A stretch of 64,000 nt of DNA from Ectobius pallidus (Eukaryota > Arthropoda > Insecta > Blattodea > Ectobiidae), in NCBI GenBank assembly GCA_964059195.1, contig CAXKWD010000001.1, positions 159,576,532 through 159,640,531 of the forward strand. Reading direction: 5' to 3'. The notes under the pieces are model-generated. The model saw only the letters and a program-made list of their open reading frames with translations. It had not been told where the DNA came from and did not search any database. Below are positions 1-11,749 of the stretch, piece by piece (position 1 is the first letter of the stretch; each line of letters begins with the position of its first letter). The position numbers and the translations under genes were made by a program.

Positions 1-139
1 GATTCCATCATTTTATATTTAAGTAATTCCCATTATACAGACAAAGTATATAATATTCTACCGAAGTAAAGTGATATTTAGGAAAATTGTTGTTCGTTGT
101 AATTGATGCATAATCTTTTGGTTACCATTGCTGACTACG

Positions 140-345
140 TATCTGCAGACTCGAGTTCGAACCCGATACCTCCTCGGAGTTTTCTGCGGTAGAGAGGGCT
201 GTAACGGATTTACTCTGAACCTCTTGAAAATAGTGAGAAGCTACTTGATAAAAAAATAAGCAGCTTCATTCAAGAAACAGTCAATAATGTTATGTGACAC
301 TGCAGACTTGTCAAATGCCCAAATCCTGGCGTCTACCGAGGAAGT
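140..345 (+). repeat. Diverged tRNA-related SINE (family A)
   Basis: A pol III B-box-like motif (GAGTTCGAACCCG) at about 152-164 is followed by a body that matches, with heavy divergence, the better copy at 4,571-4,854: a 'cctcctcggagttttctg' block, then a 3' part ending in 'ccaaatcctggcgtctacc'. No A box or target-site duplication is clear. Old copy. Confidence 0.5.
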
Positions 346-1767
346 CAAAAGACGCGAATACATAATCAAGATATCAAGGATTTTCAAGAAAATCATAAGA
401 AGTAAAATTTTTAAGGAAAGTAACTGTTAGCGTAAGGGAAAAATAGCTTATTTTGACAAACAAGGTAACCTAAATTTTTACTTTTATCAGAATTTTAATA
501 TTTGAGCATTGTTGAGTCAGCCATTTTTGCGAAAGAAAATTAGATAATGAGCTTTATTAAGGTCATATTTCTTCTAATAACTCGAAAATCAATTATTAAT
601 GCAATAATAACGTCGTACAAAATTTAAAAAAAAAAAACGAGATAATAATCAATATCTTTCTCTAAGCAGAAACTGCCCTAAAGGTATTATCGATAGTCGG
701 TGTCGATTACTCGCACAGATGCCTTATGTAATCAGTGTCATTCTGTCTCCGGTACCTTGTTATTATGCCATTATGCTAGTAAGCTTTCAGTTAGTATAAA
801 CATCATTTTGGAGTTGAGATGTATAGTACTGACAGGTAGCTGTGAAGAGCTGCAAATAACAATCAGTATTACGCACGCACAGGGAAATATTACAGGTAAT
901 TTTAAGTAAACTCTATGATAGGTAAGCAACGTATGAAAGTTTACGGATATAACAATTCTTACGAAGGAAAGTAGACTAAAACCAGCGAAACAAAAACCTC
1001 AGACGCGCTACAACTGAATTCAAGTTCAGTTAAGTTCGTGCGTAGTTTAAGTGTATAGTACACAGTTCAAACGAGACCGAATGAATAAATTGGCAATTAG
1101 AACAAGCTGACAATTGCGATAAGGGTTGACAGAAAAACAGCAATTCAGCGAATCATATTTGGAATATAGATGAATAAAAATCCTGGGACAATTCTGAACA
1201 AACAGGAACCACTAGAATTTTATCCTAGGTAATCCCACGAGAGTTGGATTTTTAAGACTATTCCATGAATAAAAATGTAACGGATCATACAAATAATAAT
1301 TACTTTCGTGCTTTGTTGTATAAAAACAAGATCACGCCATACTATGAATCAACCATCCATGAATCGATTCTAGTTACCATGTTGTGATCAGTGCTAAAAA
1401 TGGTGCATATAAGACATAGTTAACTTTATTCAGGTAAGCTAACAGCAGAACAGAATAAAAGCACACCAACTGGCTTGCACCGAATCGAAATTGTGTTTTT
1501 AATCAATGTACATTTCTATTATTTCAATTTCAAAACAAGTTACGTTGCATAAAAAAATCTGTTTTCGTGTTGCTTTAATGATAGCTTGTGACGTATTAAA
1601 CACTGCACGCTGATGCTTACGTGTCCAGTAACGAGCAGACGTTTTACCCGATAAAACGGCATCCTCGCGATTCCTACAAGAATATTTTAAGATTAACGGC
1701 CATTTATATCCAACGGATTGCTAAACGTTATTGGCAAATATCAAACACGCGGCGTATGAGTGGAATA
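346..1767. other. AT-rich noncoding DNA, nothing recognised
   Basis: No open frame with protein-like composition, no repeat family and no RNA gene was recognised. Short ATG frames here have stop-rich neighbours and the composition of random AT-rich DNA. Confidence 0.6.
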
Positions 1768-1775
1768 TTCTATAT

Positions 1776-2044
1776 CAGCGTTTCTCAACTTATGGTCCGC
1801 GGACCACTGGTGGTCCGCGAAGGTGGTGCAGTTGGTCCTCAGACATAATTTAAAAATATCATAAAGCAAGTGGAAAGTAAAGAAGTGATATTTTTTTCAT
1901 ATGTTTCGTTATAATGACCTATACTTAATACCCCAAATATTAAGGATATATGCTTCTTTTAAAAATGGAATGTAAAATTAGGGGTCCGTAAATTTTTTTA
2001 GACATTTTAGAGGTCCTCGGGTTCAAAAAGGTTGAGAAACGTTG
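1776..2044. mobile_element. hAT-type MITE, SPIN-like termini
   Basis: A 269-bp element with terminal inverted repeats CAGCGTTTCTCAAC (left) and, read inward from the right, CAACGTTTCTCAAC. It is flanked by an 8-bp target-site duplication with one mismatch: ttctatat at 1,768-1,775 and gtctatat at 2,045-2,052. Next to the left end is the palindrome GGTCCGCGGACC and a second GGTCCGCG. Eight-bp duplications and CA...TG ends are hallmarks of hAT transposons; the TTCTCAAC core resembles the SPIN group. There is no coding capacity, so it would have moved with a transposase supplied in trans. Confidence 0.85.
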
Positions 2045-2052
2045 GTCTATAT

Positions 2053-3411
2053 AATAAGAGGAATTGTTTGTGTGTGAGCGATGCCCAGTCAGATTAGAAA
2101 ACGAAGAAATCTGACATTTTTAACATACATGGACTGAAGGGTGTCGGAAGCCGGAATTCTAATTTTCGATTTCGTTCGGGAATTGTGAATAAAAACATGG
2201 CAGAAGACTTTTTTTCACTATCAAAGTACCAATTTTCAGCAAAATATATCTTACTGTATGTAAAACGAATTGCAGGTGGTCATGCTCTGCGGCCATAACG
2301 ATCAGGAAAGAAGAGTATAGGTGGAATATAATATTTTTTAAACATAAAGCATCAAGATTCATTTGTTTATAATGTTATGAGACGAAGAGATCTGATTATT
2401 TTTTTTAGACGGAAGGAGGAATGTAGGCCTAAATGGGAAAACATTGTAGGCCTACAATTTCTATGAAACTCACTCTGCGAGGCTTTTGAGTTAAGGAACT
2501 CAAATCTGAGGTCTTTTATAACGGGTGGCCTCATCTTTTGGCGTACAATTATTAATAATTTTGTTTATGAATTACTCGCCTGTGTTAGTAAATATAAGGT
2601 TTTAATTATATTTCTCTTACATAAATTACTTAAAAAATCTAGCGATTGAATTAAAATTGGCACATATGAATGCCTGATATGTGTATACTCTTACAACCGT
2701 AGAAAACAAATAAGCAAATAATACAAAAGGGAGTTATATATTTGAAAGAATATCTACAATAGGGATGTTGATATTCTACTGAGTATTGTATGCGTATAGC
2801 TTGCAGGTAACCTTAAGAACCTGAATATGAAGTCATATCTTTAGAATGGTAAGAGCTTTGTTTTTAAATTTGCGAGAGAATCGTGATTGTGATCCGATGT
2901 AACAATGCGGCACTGCAGCATACTTTGCTGCAGCTTCTTGTGTCATCACGGCCCCCTAGACAATTACCCATGCGCACAGTGATACAAGATCACAGGAATT
3001 CCTGCCTCTCTCCCAAATTGTCAACATGATGAGCTGGAATGCTATCTTGTATTATGCTTTATTTCGGTTCGCCTTGAAAGGATGTAGGCCTAAATGTGCG
3101 ATAAAACGTAAAAATTCCTATATTCCTCATGGTAATGTACAATAACATCCCAAAAGGGGGCGATCATAATTCCTGCTCCCAAAGTCATAGGTTTGACTTC
3201 GTCCTTTAGGTTTTTTTAATTATTTATTTATTTAAATTTTTATTTTAGTTTTACTAAGTTTTTATTTATTCAAATACAAATACATATTTATACAAGTAAA
3301 GTTAAACAAAAAAAATACAAATTTCAAATTTAAAAATAACTACAACTGCTATTTAAAATAAAGGAAAAGAGGTAGGCTAATCGTACATAGATTAATAACT
3401 ATTCTAGCACA
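2053..3411. other. AT-rich noncoding DNA
   Basis: No gene recognised. About 2,880-3,010 is less AT-rich and has a short palindrome (CTGCAGcatactttgCTGCAG), but no family could be assigned. Confidence 0.55.
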
Positions 3412-3487
3412 AGAAGTATTAAAATAAATATTAAAGAAGTATTAAAATAAGTATTAAAAGAGTATTAAAATAAGTATTAAAATAAAT
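3412..3487. repeat. Short AT-rich tandem repeat
   Basis: Five or six degenerate copies of a unit of about 15 bp (aagtattaaaataa) lie head to tail. Simple slippage array with no coding potential. Confidence 0.7.
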
Positions 3488-3734
3488 GTGAAAGGCCCAT
3501 GTCTCTACATTCACAGACATTTAAAAGAACTCCTGCGGGACAAAATTCCGGTTCAGACCTACGTAATAGTTAGCTGACAACAAACTTACCAACATTATCC
3601 CCATCTAGATGCTACGGAATGTAATGTTACCTCAAAATGCAGTGAACTTTAACTAAAATCAACGAGGGAAAAGAAAGCTAATAGAAATACTTCTGAATTC
3701 GCTGTAGCTATCATAAACTGAATTGACAATTAAA

Positions 3735-3852
3735 AATTCAACCAGCTGGAAACACGAGGAGCCCTTCAACAACGATGGGTTCGCCTGAGATTACGCAAAA
3801 TTGAAGAAATACAGAGTGAAGGAATAAATAATGAATGAATGAATGAACGATT
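3735..3852 (+). mobile_element. Possible LINE 3' end with (GAAT)n tail
   Basis: A roughly 90-bp stretch of higher complexity ends in aataatgaatgaatgaatga, the kind of short tandem tail left by non-LTR retrotransposons. The preceding frame is partly open but too short to assign to a reverse-transcriptase family. Weak call. Confidence 0.3.
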
Positions 3853-4135
3853 GACATAATAATAATTATAGTACAAGTATTCCAGAAAATAGAATGCTAA
3901 TTCATTTTAAATTCATTACTGATCGAAAGAAAATATAGTGAAGTTTAATTTGGTAATTTCTTTCGGCGAAGGAAGATTAATTTAAATTATCTTTCCTCGC
4001 GCTTTCATAATGTGAACTTGTTATATATATATTTTAAAAGCTCTCATGTTTCGAAGTAATTTATTAGATTTCATTTTGTCACAACGGAACTTTCTATAGC
4101 CTGTAATGCCTCTTATCATTGTTACTCTTGTCTAG

Positions 4136-4355
4136 TGGAGAGTTATCATGCCACCGACTGGCTTCTAATCAGATAAACCCATTAATAATCCATTTGCGCC
4201 TGCTAGTTGACGACTAGGGAACCCGCATAACAGTCATGCTGGAGAAGTTGTCTCGTAACGACGGCGCCATTCAGCACGTTGACCCTGCATGGGAGGTCCT
4301 GAGATGGCTAAATATCTGTGGCGATCATGTACCCACTAATAGCCTCAAGTTCGTG
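4136..4355. other. Unexplained GC-richer island
   Basis: This stretch is near 50% GC in an AT-rich background and is non-repetitive within the window. All frames contain stops, so it is not a simple exon. It could be an old repeat, a regulatory element or a decayed exon. Confidence 0.3.
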
Positions 4356-4570
4356 GTGAGGAAAATTTGCTTTCTATGGGCTTGAAATAAGTATTCCTGA
4401 TTTTTCATAAAATCTCATTTAAATTTGATATCAGTATTGTTTGTTTAATTTGTTGATTACTTTTTATTTGTATATTATCTGTTTTATTTATTTATTGATT
4501 TCATATTTCCCTTTAAAGCGTATAGTATTTAGGTGTCCTCTTTCATTAATCAGAAGTAGTTACATAATAT

Positions 4571-4854
4571 CTACAGATCCGTCGGCCCGGGTTCGATCCC
4601 CGGTACCTCCGCGGATTTTTCTGAGGTAGGGAGGTCTGGAACGGGATGCACTCAGCCTCGTGATTCAAATTGAGGGGCTACGTGATAGACAAGTAGCGGC
4701 TCCGGTCATGGAAACCACCATTAACGGCCGTGGGTGTCGGTATGCTCACCACATGCCCCCAATCCTGCCGTCTACCTATGGTAGATGACGCAGCGGTCGG
4801 GTGGTAGGCCTTGTCCCTTCAGGGATGTAGCGCCACGGAGTTTAGTTTTAGTTT
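4571..4854 (+). repeat. tRNA-related SINE (family A), with target-site duplication
   Basis: A 284-bp copy carries a near-consensus pol III B box (GGGTTCGATCCCCGG, about 4,588-4,602) and ends in a (TTTAG)n-like tail. It is flanked by a 14-bp target-site duplication with one mismatch: tagttacataatat at 4,557-4,570 and tagttacgtaatat at 4,855-4,868. The A box is missing, so the copy appears 5'-truncated. The 3' part recurs at 24,498-24,600 and 49,492-49,590, and more weakly at 140-345. TTAG tails and a target-site duplication of this length indicate mobilisation by a LINE reverse transcriptase. Confidence 0.8.
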
Positions 4855-4868
4855 TAGTTACGTAATAT

Positions 4869-6985
4869 ATTAAATCCGATACAAGAATACTGACTGAAGA
4901 CGATTCTCGATTATATACAAGATAATGTGAAATTTGACCACTTTTGTCAAAGAAAAGAAGAAAAAGACCCAAATATGAGCTATATAAACCCCAAAACTTT
5001 TATTGTAGTGATATGTTATTTAATGTAACAAACACCGGCTTACACCTAAGTAAAAAGTGTTATGCTATTACGTGCTGGGTATTGATTTACTAAATTGCAA
5101 CCTTCACTGAATAATAAAAGTTGTGTATCCCGCCAAATCGATGCGGCGTAACGTAACAATAACACTTACAGGCATGTCATCTAACTCAAAAGAAACAGTA
5201 AGTACGTTTTATACTGATGTTCAAATAGTGTTACCCTTATATTGTTACACTTTGCTGTATTCAAACTTATTTTAAAAATGACAATAATCCCGATATTTCA
5301 CAAGAAATTTCTTCTCTGGGTGGCGAAAGTGAGGAGGTAATTGAAGAGCAGTTACTCTGGAGTCCAAGCGTTGTGTAAATTACTTGTAATTTATTTGTTG
5401 GGCTGATAAAACAGTTTTTTTTTTATAAATATGTCGCGAAACGTCCCTATGCATGAGTAGCTTCATCCATGAGGCTTTCTAGATGTACGAATAACAGTGA
5501 ATTTCAAAATACTTGAAAAATCTATGATTAATAAAACAATTGTTGCATTTGAGTTGTTCGTAACCGAGATTACACATAATTTCAATTAATTTAATTTCAC
5601 ATGCCAAAGTTTATATCAAAATAAGCCAGACTTAGTTATAAATTTCATATAACAGAATAATCTTTTGGAATGCACAAAATATAAGGCTGGTGTCTAAAAT
5701 CTGTCAATAAAGTGCCATAGCGGACGCGGGCATCGTGTTTTCTGCAATAATTGAGTGTAGGCCAACTAAGACATAACTTTATTTAAAATCCTTTTTTTCG
5801 CATTTGGTGAATTTGACACAAATGAAAGAGTACTCCTGCAATGCCACTTGTTCTCATATTGCCTATGCATAGGTTAGAGACAGCCAATGTGAGTATAACG
5901 CAACATATCCTCCTAAAATCCGCGTGCTCTGCAGCTTTCGGCTTCACTGGTGGAATCCTGGATTGCGTGCTACCACCGCCGTTTTTCACGATTTCCTGGA
6001 CCAGAACCGATACTTCTTAATGAAGAGATCTTCAGTTGTTCTCACTCAAAACATCTCACCTCCATTTATCAAATACCGTTTTGTTCTGGTTCGGTTTTAC
6101 GACAGGGGTATACTGCAACTTACATTTTTTGGTTCTTAATACTAAGAAAATGTCCCGAGCCTATTAGATATCCAATATCTGAGGTCAGAACCTTCACAGC
6201 ATGAACACAAAGCGTTATCTGCGTGTCGTTGTAAACGAAGTAAAATAATTAGGACGTTTATCGTAGAGAAATTCAAACATTTTAGTACTAAAATAGTTAC
6301 TAATGATGAAAGTGTTAAAAGAAGAGATATTATTTTGCGAGTAGATTTTCTTTTGCGAAACGAGCCCATGAGGGCAAAATAAAATCATTTTACCATGTGT
6401 ATCATACAATATTCTTTAGTCGCTATCTGTGAAATAATAATAATAAATAAAACGTTCATTTTAATAAATATTACGAACTAGCATCTCGCTGTGTTCGCGG
6501 CGCTGCCATCTTGTATGCACATGCGCAAATAGAGGTTATTGATTTTCTCGGACGCTGCTGCCAACATACGAGTTTTATTGGAACCACCAAGTATCACAAT
6601 TTTTGCTGCTACCATGAGAAATTTAACATTTAGAAAGACTTAACGTTTTAACATTTTCAATGTTCATCAAACCGAGACTATCAATAACCATATGCAAACA
6701 CTTTTAACTAAAACAGTATTTTTCATGTGACGTAAACCAAAGTTGGTAACCCTGGAGTGTCATAATTTTGTACCACTCATTGGCATATTTTCTTCGTTCG
6801 ATAACGTATTCTACCGTTAAAAGCGCTTCTTTTACCTTCAACTGAAGGAAAGTTTGAAGTGGCTAAGAACCTATTTAACGCAGAAGTTTCTAATGCGATC
6901 ACAGCTACAACTACTGGTCTTTCTATTAGCGAGATTAAAGAATTAAGTGAAAATTAGTCCCGTCATTCCAGCGCGTGACGCTTCT
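4869..6985. other. AT-rich noncoding DNA
   Basis: No gene recognised. At about 6,480-6,560 a GC-richer patch contains GCCATCTTG (the YY1 core seen in some housekeeping promoters) followed by CATGCGCA (NRF1-like half). No adjacent open exon or splice signal supports a promoter, so this is recorded only as a motif pair. Confidence 0.5.
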
Positions 6986-6989
6986 ATAG

Positions 6990-7021
6990 AAATATATATA
7001 TATATATATACACATATATAC

Positions 7022-7052
<31 letters not shown>
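6990..7052. repeat. (TA)n microsatellite, interrupted
   Basis: Runs of TA interrupted by cacatatatacatatacata. They create a fake Tyr/Ile-rich open frame on the minus strand. Confidence 0.9.
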
Positions 7053-8567
7053 TTGATAGGGTACACCTACTATTTCGGATATATGTAAATTTATAGTCAA
7101 TAAACAAATGGATTTCTCCAAAATTAATTAGGTAAAAGAAGAATAAATTGTGTTTCAAATTCTGTGCGGTTTTAATCCCCTCAGGATACAATATTTAGTT
7201 CAGCACTATTCTCCAAATGATACTAACTATTTTTAAAATGGAAATGGAAATATAGCCTAATTAACATTTCCATGTACACAACACGGATAAAAACAATTAA
7301 AACGAACTTGTTATTACACAAATAATGAAACTCATCACGAAATAAACCCATTCAAATCTTTTGTTTCCCGGTATAATTATCTTTGTGTCCAATTTCTCTG
7401 TAAAATAATCATTTAACCATTGTGTAACTCTATATATACTGTAATTTCATAATTATATCGCATTGTTATACAAATGAAAAATCGTAATGTAAAATCGTAA
7501 TAATAAAATATTGACAATTCCTATTTTGCTCTTATTATGATTTCTTGTATAGTACACTTTGTAAAGACATTACCTTACCATTCCAGTCAATGCGAGATAC
7601 ATACGCAATCACCTAACGCTAAAATGATTATGTGGTTAATTTGCTATTGCGTGGAAAATTCTCAAATTTATTCACAAATTTATTTGTCTATCCATTTTGC
7701 ATTTTGTCCTCACATGGAACAAAATTTCCAAACGAAAAAGATATGGCATTGCTTACCTTCCGGAAGATCCCTCAATTAGACTTATATAGTTTATTACAAA
7801 TATAACAGATATCACATCTTAACACGATGGAATATTCTCCTAGCTTCTTCTAGCATAAGTTGATTTGGTGTATTCTTTTTTAAAATTAAGCTTGTCATGC
7901 AGACCCCATTAGCCGACCGAGAGAATTGATTATCACATCCATTGAGTTAGTTACAACAATGTTCTATAGAGATGTAGCCCAAACAGAAAGAAACCCGTTA
8001 AAACTCTGTATATAGGCTACATATTGACCACTTCCTAACAGAAAGAACGGTTGCCAGTGTCTTACGTAATGGCATAAAATTCAATTCTGTTTTTATGGCG
8101 AGAACTCTTTATAATGGGTAGTAAGAGGCAAAGAACTTTGTTTTAACAATGAATGATAGCAAAAGTTATGTTTTACATATATAAAGGATAAATGTGTGTG
8201 TTAACTTTATAATTCCTATAATACCTATTAAAAATACATCATCGAGAAACACTGCTGTTTTAGCGAACATTCTCCTCAGGATTCAGAAATTAGTTAAAAA
8301 AAAAAGAATATCTGTGATTTTAAGGCCACTTATGTAAAGTTTGCAATTTTAAATACTTTTTAAAAATTAAAAATATTATTCTTTGTGACATTTAGCGTTC
8401 ATATTTCCTCAACTTAATTATTTGCTAAAGTAATTGCATTAATTTCTTAATACGCAGACTTTTTGGCAATAGTTCCAGTTTTATTCTCAAACTTTGAGAC
8501 TCAAGTACTTCAACCTGATGAATGACAACAATGTCTTAGGTTTTTTATTTCAGCAGTGTTTATAGTC
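7053..8567. other. AT-rich noncoding DNA, nothing recognised
   Basis: No protein-like frame, repeat match within the window or RNA gene was seen. Confidence 0.55.
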
Positions 8568-8826
8568 TTTTAGCTGTGAGGCCGGTAGGCCATGGAATTA
8601 TTGCTTGTTAATTGTTTCTATTGTTAGTGTATTTTTTATGGAGTAAATTTCAACTGATATTAATTTAAATGCATATGATACAGGAGGAAATGGTGAGGAT
8701 GATTCATGGTATGTAATTATCCAATTTGGCACTTGCCTTCACGACTGGGGAAACCATGAATAAAACCATGTCAAATTGGCCGGCCGCGGGATTTGAACCT
8801 GGACCTTCTGAAAGCGATTCCAAGAT
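8568..8826 (-). repeat. tRNA-related SINE (family B), head truncated
   Basis: Matches the second copy at 54,893-55,216 over most of its length, including 'atggagtaaattt', 'ctgatattaatttaaatg' and 'cttcacgactggggaaacc'. The tRNA-like head lies at the high-coordinate end on the minus strand: the B-box-like GGTTCAAATCCC is visible on the reverse strand near 8,790-8,803. The A-box part present in the 55.2 kb copy is lost here. Confidence 0.7.
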
Positions 8827-8970
8827 AAACATAACATAACATAAAATGTGTATATTCTGAAGTCAAGAATAATTAATGCAGGCCTAGCAGTAAAATATTG
8901 AAATCGGCATTCTCTATGTCGTCATCCAAGTAAAACACATTAATATAGGAAAATAGCCCTTTAACATATG

Positions 8971-9122
8971 TGATTCTAACTACATTTTATTTGAACCCAT
9001 GAATTTGTTTAATATCAGCCAATAACATGCCTCGTCTCTGTTTTCGTGATTCTAACTACATTTTATTTGAACCCATGAATTTGTTTAATATCAGCCAATA
9101 ACATGCCTCGTCTCTGTTTTCG
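8971..9122. repeat. Perfect 76-bp tandem duplication
   Basis: Two adjacent identical 76-bp units, 8,971-9,046 and 9,047-9,122, with no difference that I can see. The sequence is not low-complexity, so this is a very recent duplication or an assembly artefact. Confidence 0.9.
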
Positions 9123-9758
9123 TCGATCGTTGTAACTATTTCCACTTTCTAAGCAACCTAATGTACCGATTACTGGCATACCGCTTGATTTGCAGCTAAA
9201 GCATAAACATAAAAGAACGCTCACTGCATGTATCATGGTTTATTAAATTAATCACAGACGAACTAAGCTGCATTCAGTAATTCAAAACTAGCATGTTCGT
9301 AAATGCATATTCGACAGAAATGGATTTGAAAGTTAAACTCTTATTATGCCTTCTGGGCGAAGAAAATGTACTGTACATTATAAGCATACTGATGGATATA
9401 GTTGGCTTGAATTGATTGAATAATTTACTACTAAAATGCCGCCGGTTCATCTTATTGCGTTATGGTGTACGTATAAACAAGATCATTTATGTGTTAACTA
9501 CGAGTTTTGGTTTGATTAATTTGCATATTACTTACGAAATATTCGTTGATTATTTATTTCAGGTAATGGGTAATACCTTTCATAAAACAAATTCTATTGA
9601 TACAGAAGAGCGTGTGTTTTATACCACTATGAATTAATTTCAGTACATTCTCACTTTTAGTTATTTTCACAAACGATTACGCTGATTGGCAATAGAAAAG
9701 ATATTAATGAGCCTGATCTGGATTTAAGTAAATATAACATAGTTCTCGTTTGTTTCAG

Positions 9759-9822
9759 AATCGAACTAATGGAATGAGAAAACGTTTTCACATGTCATTA
9801 TGACACACCACAGCAGCGAAAG
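9759..9822 (+). other. Candidate small exon with strong splice signals
   Basis: A pyrimidine-rich acceptor (ctcgtttgtttcag, ending 9,758) precedes 64 nt that end at a consensus donor (GAAAG|GTAAGA). All three frames carry stops across the full 64 nt. It could therefore be only a 5' untranslated exon or a start exon, with an ATG at about 9,800 and A at -3, reading Met-Thr-His-His-Ser-Ser-Glu into the junction. Such pairs also occur by chance in 64 kb. Confidence 0.2.
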
Positions 9823-10302
9823 GTAAGAAACAACTTTACTGAAATGTTTATAATTTTTACTTTACTATAACCTTAAAGGAATATACTACTGTACGTCATG
9901 GTTAAAAACTAGACTTTTAGGCTATAAATTACTAGTGTGTGCTATTCTATTTGAATCTTCCTTTATAAATTTTCAACATGACAGAAATCAGCTCTCTTGT
10001 AAAAAATTAAAGCTACCATCTTTTGAATTAGAAAACCGAGTATGAGTTCTCTGTAAGTGTGTTACTACTTCCTCTGTTTTTAAATTTTGTACATTATGAA
10101 ACCTTTTAATAATACGTTTGTGTTACTGATATTTTATAAGTAGAAAATATATATTCTACTGCATTTTAAACTTTAATCGAGTGTAATTTACTTACAATCT
10201 TATTCAAAATCTTAGGTTTTTATGGATATATGGATAGGCCTATGTGGATATGTGTGGATACTTTTTTATGGAGAGGTTCCATCTGGCACTGTGAAGCGAA
10301 AT

Positions 10303-10378
10303 CAGGCTTAGCTCAGTTAGTAGAGTAGCGGCACGGATAGCCGAAGGTCTTGTGTTCGAGTCCCAGTGTCGAGGAATT
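10303..10378 (+). repeat. tRNA-like SINE head
   Basis: Shows an A-box-like TAGCTCAGTTAG and a B-box-like GTTCGAGTCCC at tRNA spacing. A foldable D arm (GCTC/GAG) and an anticodon-like stem (CGGC/GCCG) are present, but T33 is replaced by C and the T stem does not pair. The downstream 'gaggaatttttct' resembles the block after the B box in family A, so this is a SINE head rather than a functional tRNA. Confidence 0.5.
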
Positions 10379-11040
10379 TTTCTCCTATAGTATTACAATA
10401 TTCTCTTAGGTTTTTAGTTATATAGGATATCTCTGAAATATTACTGGAATAGTCATAAATACCTGGGATATCATTTTTACTCATTGTATGTAACTGTTTA
10501 AATTATAGTATACTGTGTACCCACTTGTATATTATCATCATCTATGCTCTGTAAGTAATATTTTCGGCATCATGATCTTGATTGATTCATAAAGCTATCA
10601 TTGTTGTTCAGATGCACTGTAAATTACACTTTTCCTACAAATTTCTAACAATAAAAGAAACATAAACCAGTTTTGTGTTGTCAGAGTTGCGTCTCACAGT
10701 TTATAAACCACAGGCTTATGTGATGCTTTTTTAAGTAATTCCTCCTGATGTAGCTAAATTGCATCACACATAGCGTCAGACTTGGCTAATGGTTTAAATG
10801 TGTTCGTGTAATTAGATGACCTTGGTGACAATAATGAAACTTATGTGTTCGTTTCACTTTAAAGTATGTACTTCATGTTTACTCTATGAGGCGTGGACGA
10901 GGAAAACTCTTGTTACACTGAGTCGTCTGTTATTTCATTATTCATCGCACAGCAAAAGTATCTTTACTTTAATAGTAGAAAATTTTACATGTAGAGATTA
11001 GTAATGAGACCACAAATTATGGTTTTCCTATCCTAGCCAG

Positions 11041-11741
11041 CAGGGCCGTGGAAAGAAAGCAAAGGCCCCAGGGACAAATTTTTCCGGGCCCCCGTAAAAT
11101 TTTAAATTCACTACTCAAATCGCCTTTTATAATGTATGCAACAAAAAGATTATGTAATGATATTACATAATTATTAAGTGCCAGAATGGTACCGGTACTT
11201 TATGAGATTGTTTGGTAGACAGGCAAATATCTGTCCGTCCGTCCGTCTGTCTGTCTGTCCTTGTGTCTGTAAGCGCGATAACTCAAATACGCTTTATCGG
11301 ATTTTCAACAAAACTTGGTATACCATTTATAACGCCCATGGGACGAAGCCTATTGATTTTGGACCAAATGGGTTAACTGACGCCGGGCATGAAACAGAAA
11401 AATACATTAAAATGTTCTAAGTAGGAACAATTTTATCTGTATGTACCAGTTTAATCTTTTGAAAATTATGATTTTAAATGCCGAACATTAGTGAGGCCTA
11501 CTGTTCGAGTCCAAAAGGATTTTTGCTTCTACTTTTCAAAAATAGCAATTTTTCTTCAAGAATAATCCATTTCAGATTAACTGATTAATTCCGTGTCACC
11601 GTTATACGACAGGACAATGCTGATAAAATAAACACATAAAACATAACTTAAGCTGTTTATTGACTAATAACCAATTTTATTTTAGAGTAAATTTAGAAAG
11701 TAAAAAATTAAACCCGGTCGGCGGGCCCCCTTTTGGGCCTG
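11041..11741. mobile_element. Non-autonomous hAT-type element (family H1), copy 1
   Basis: A 701-bp element beginning CAGGGCCGTGG and ending GGGCCTG, flanked by an exact 8-bp target-site duplication, ctagccag at 11,033-11,040 and 11,742-11,749. Both ends and the right half (about 11,430-11,735) are homologous to the 841-bp copy at 36,180-37,020. The middle (about 11,175-11,420) instead carries a CT-rich module related to 32,520-32,720, rich in CCGTCTGT repeats. No transposase frame is present. Confidence 0.88.
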
Positions 11742-11749
11742 CTAGCCAG

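Noticed and set aside
6943..7191. 82-codon minus-strand frame
   Set aside because: The central third is translated TA microsatellite and the rest lacks any motif.
10303..10378. Functional tRNA gene
   Set aside because: A and B boxes are present, but the T stem does not pair, T33 is missing and SINE-like sequence follows.
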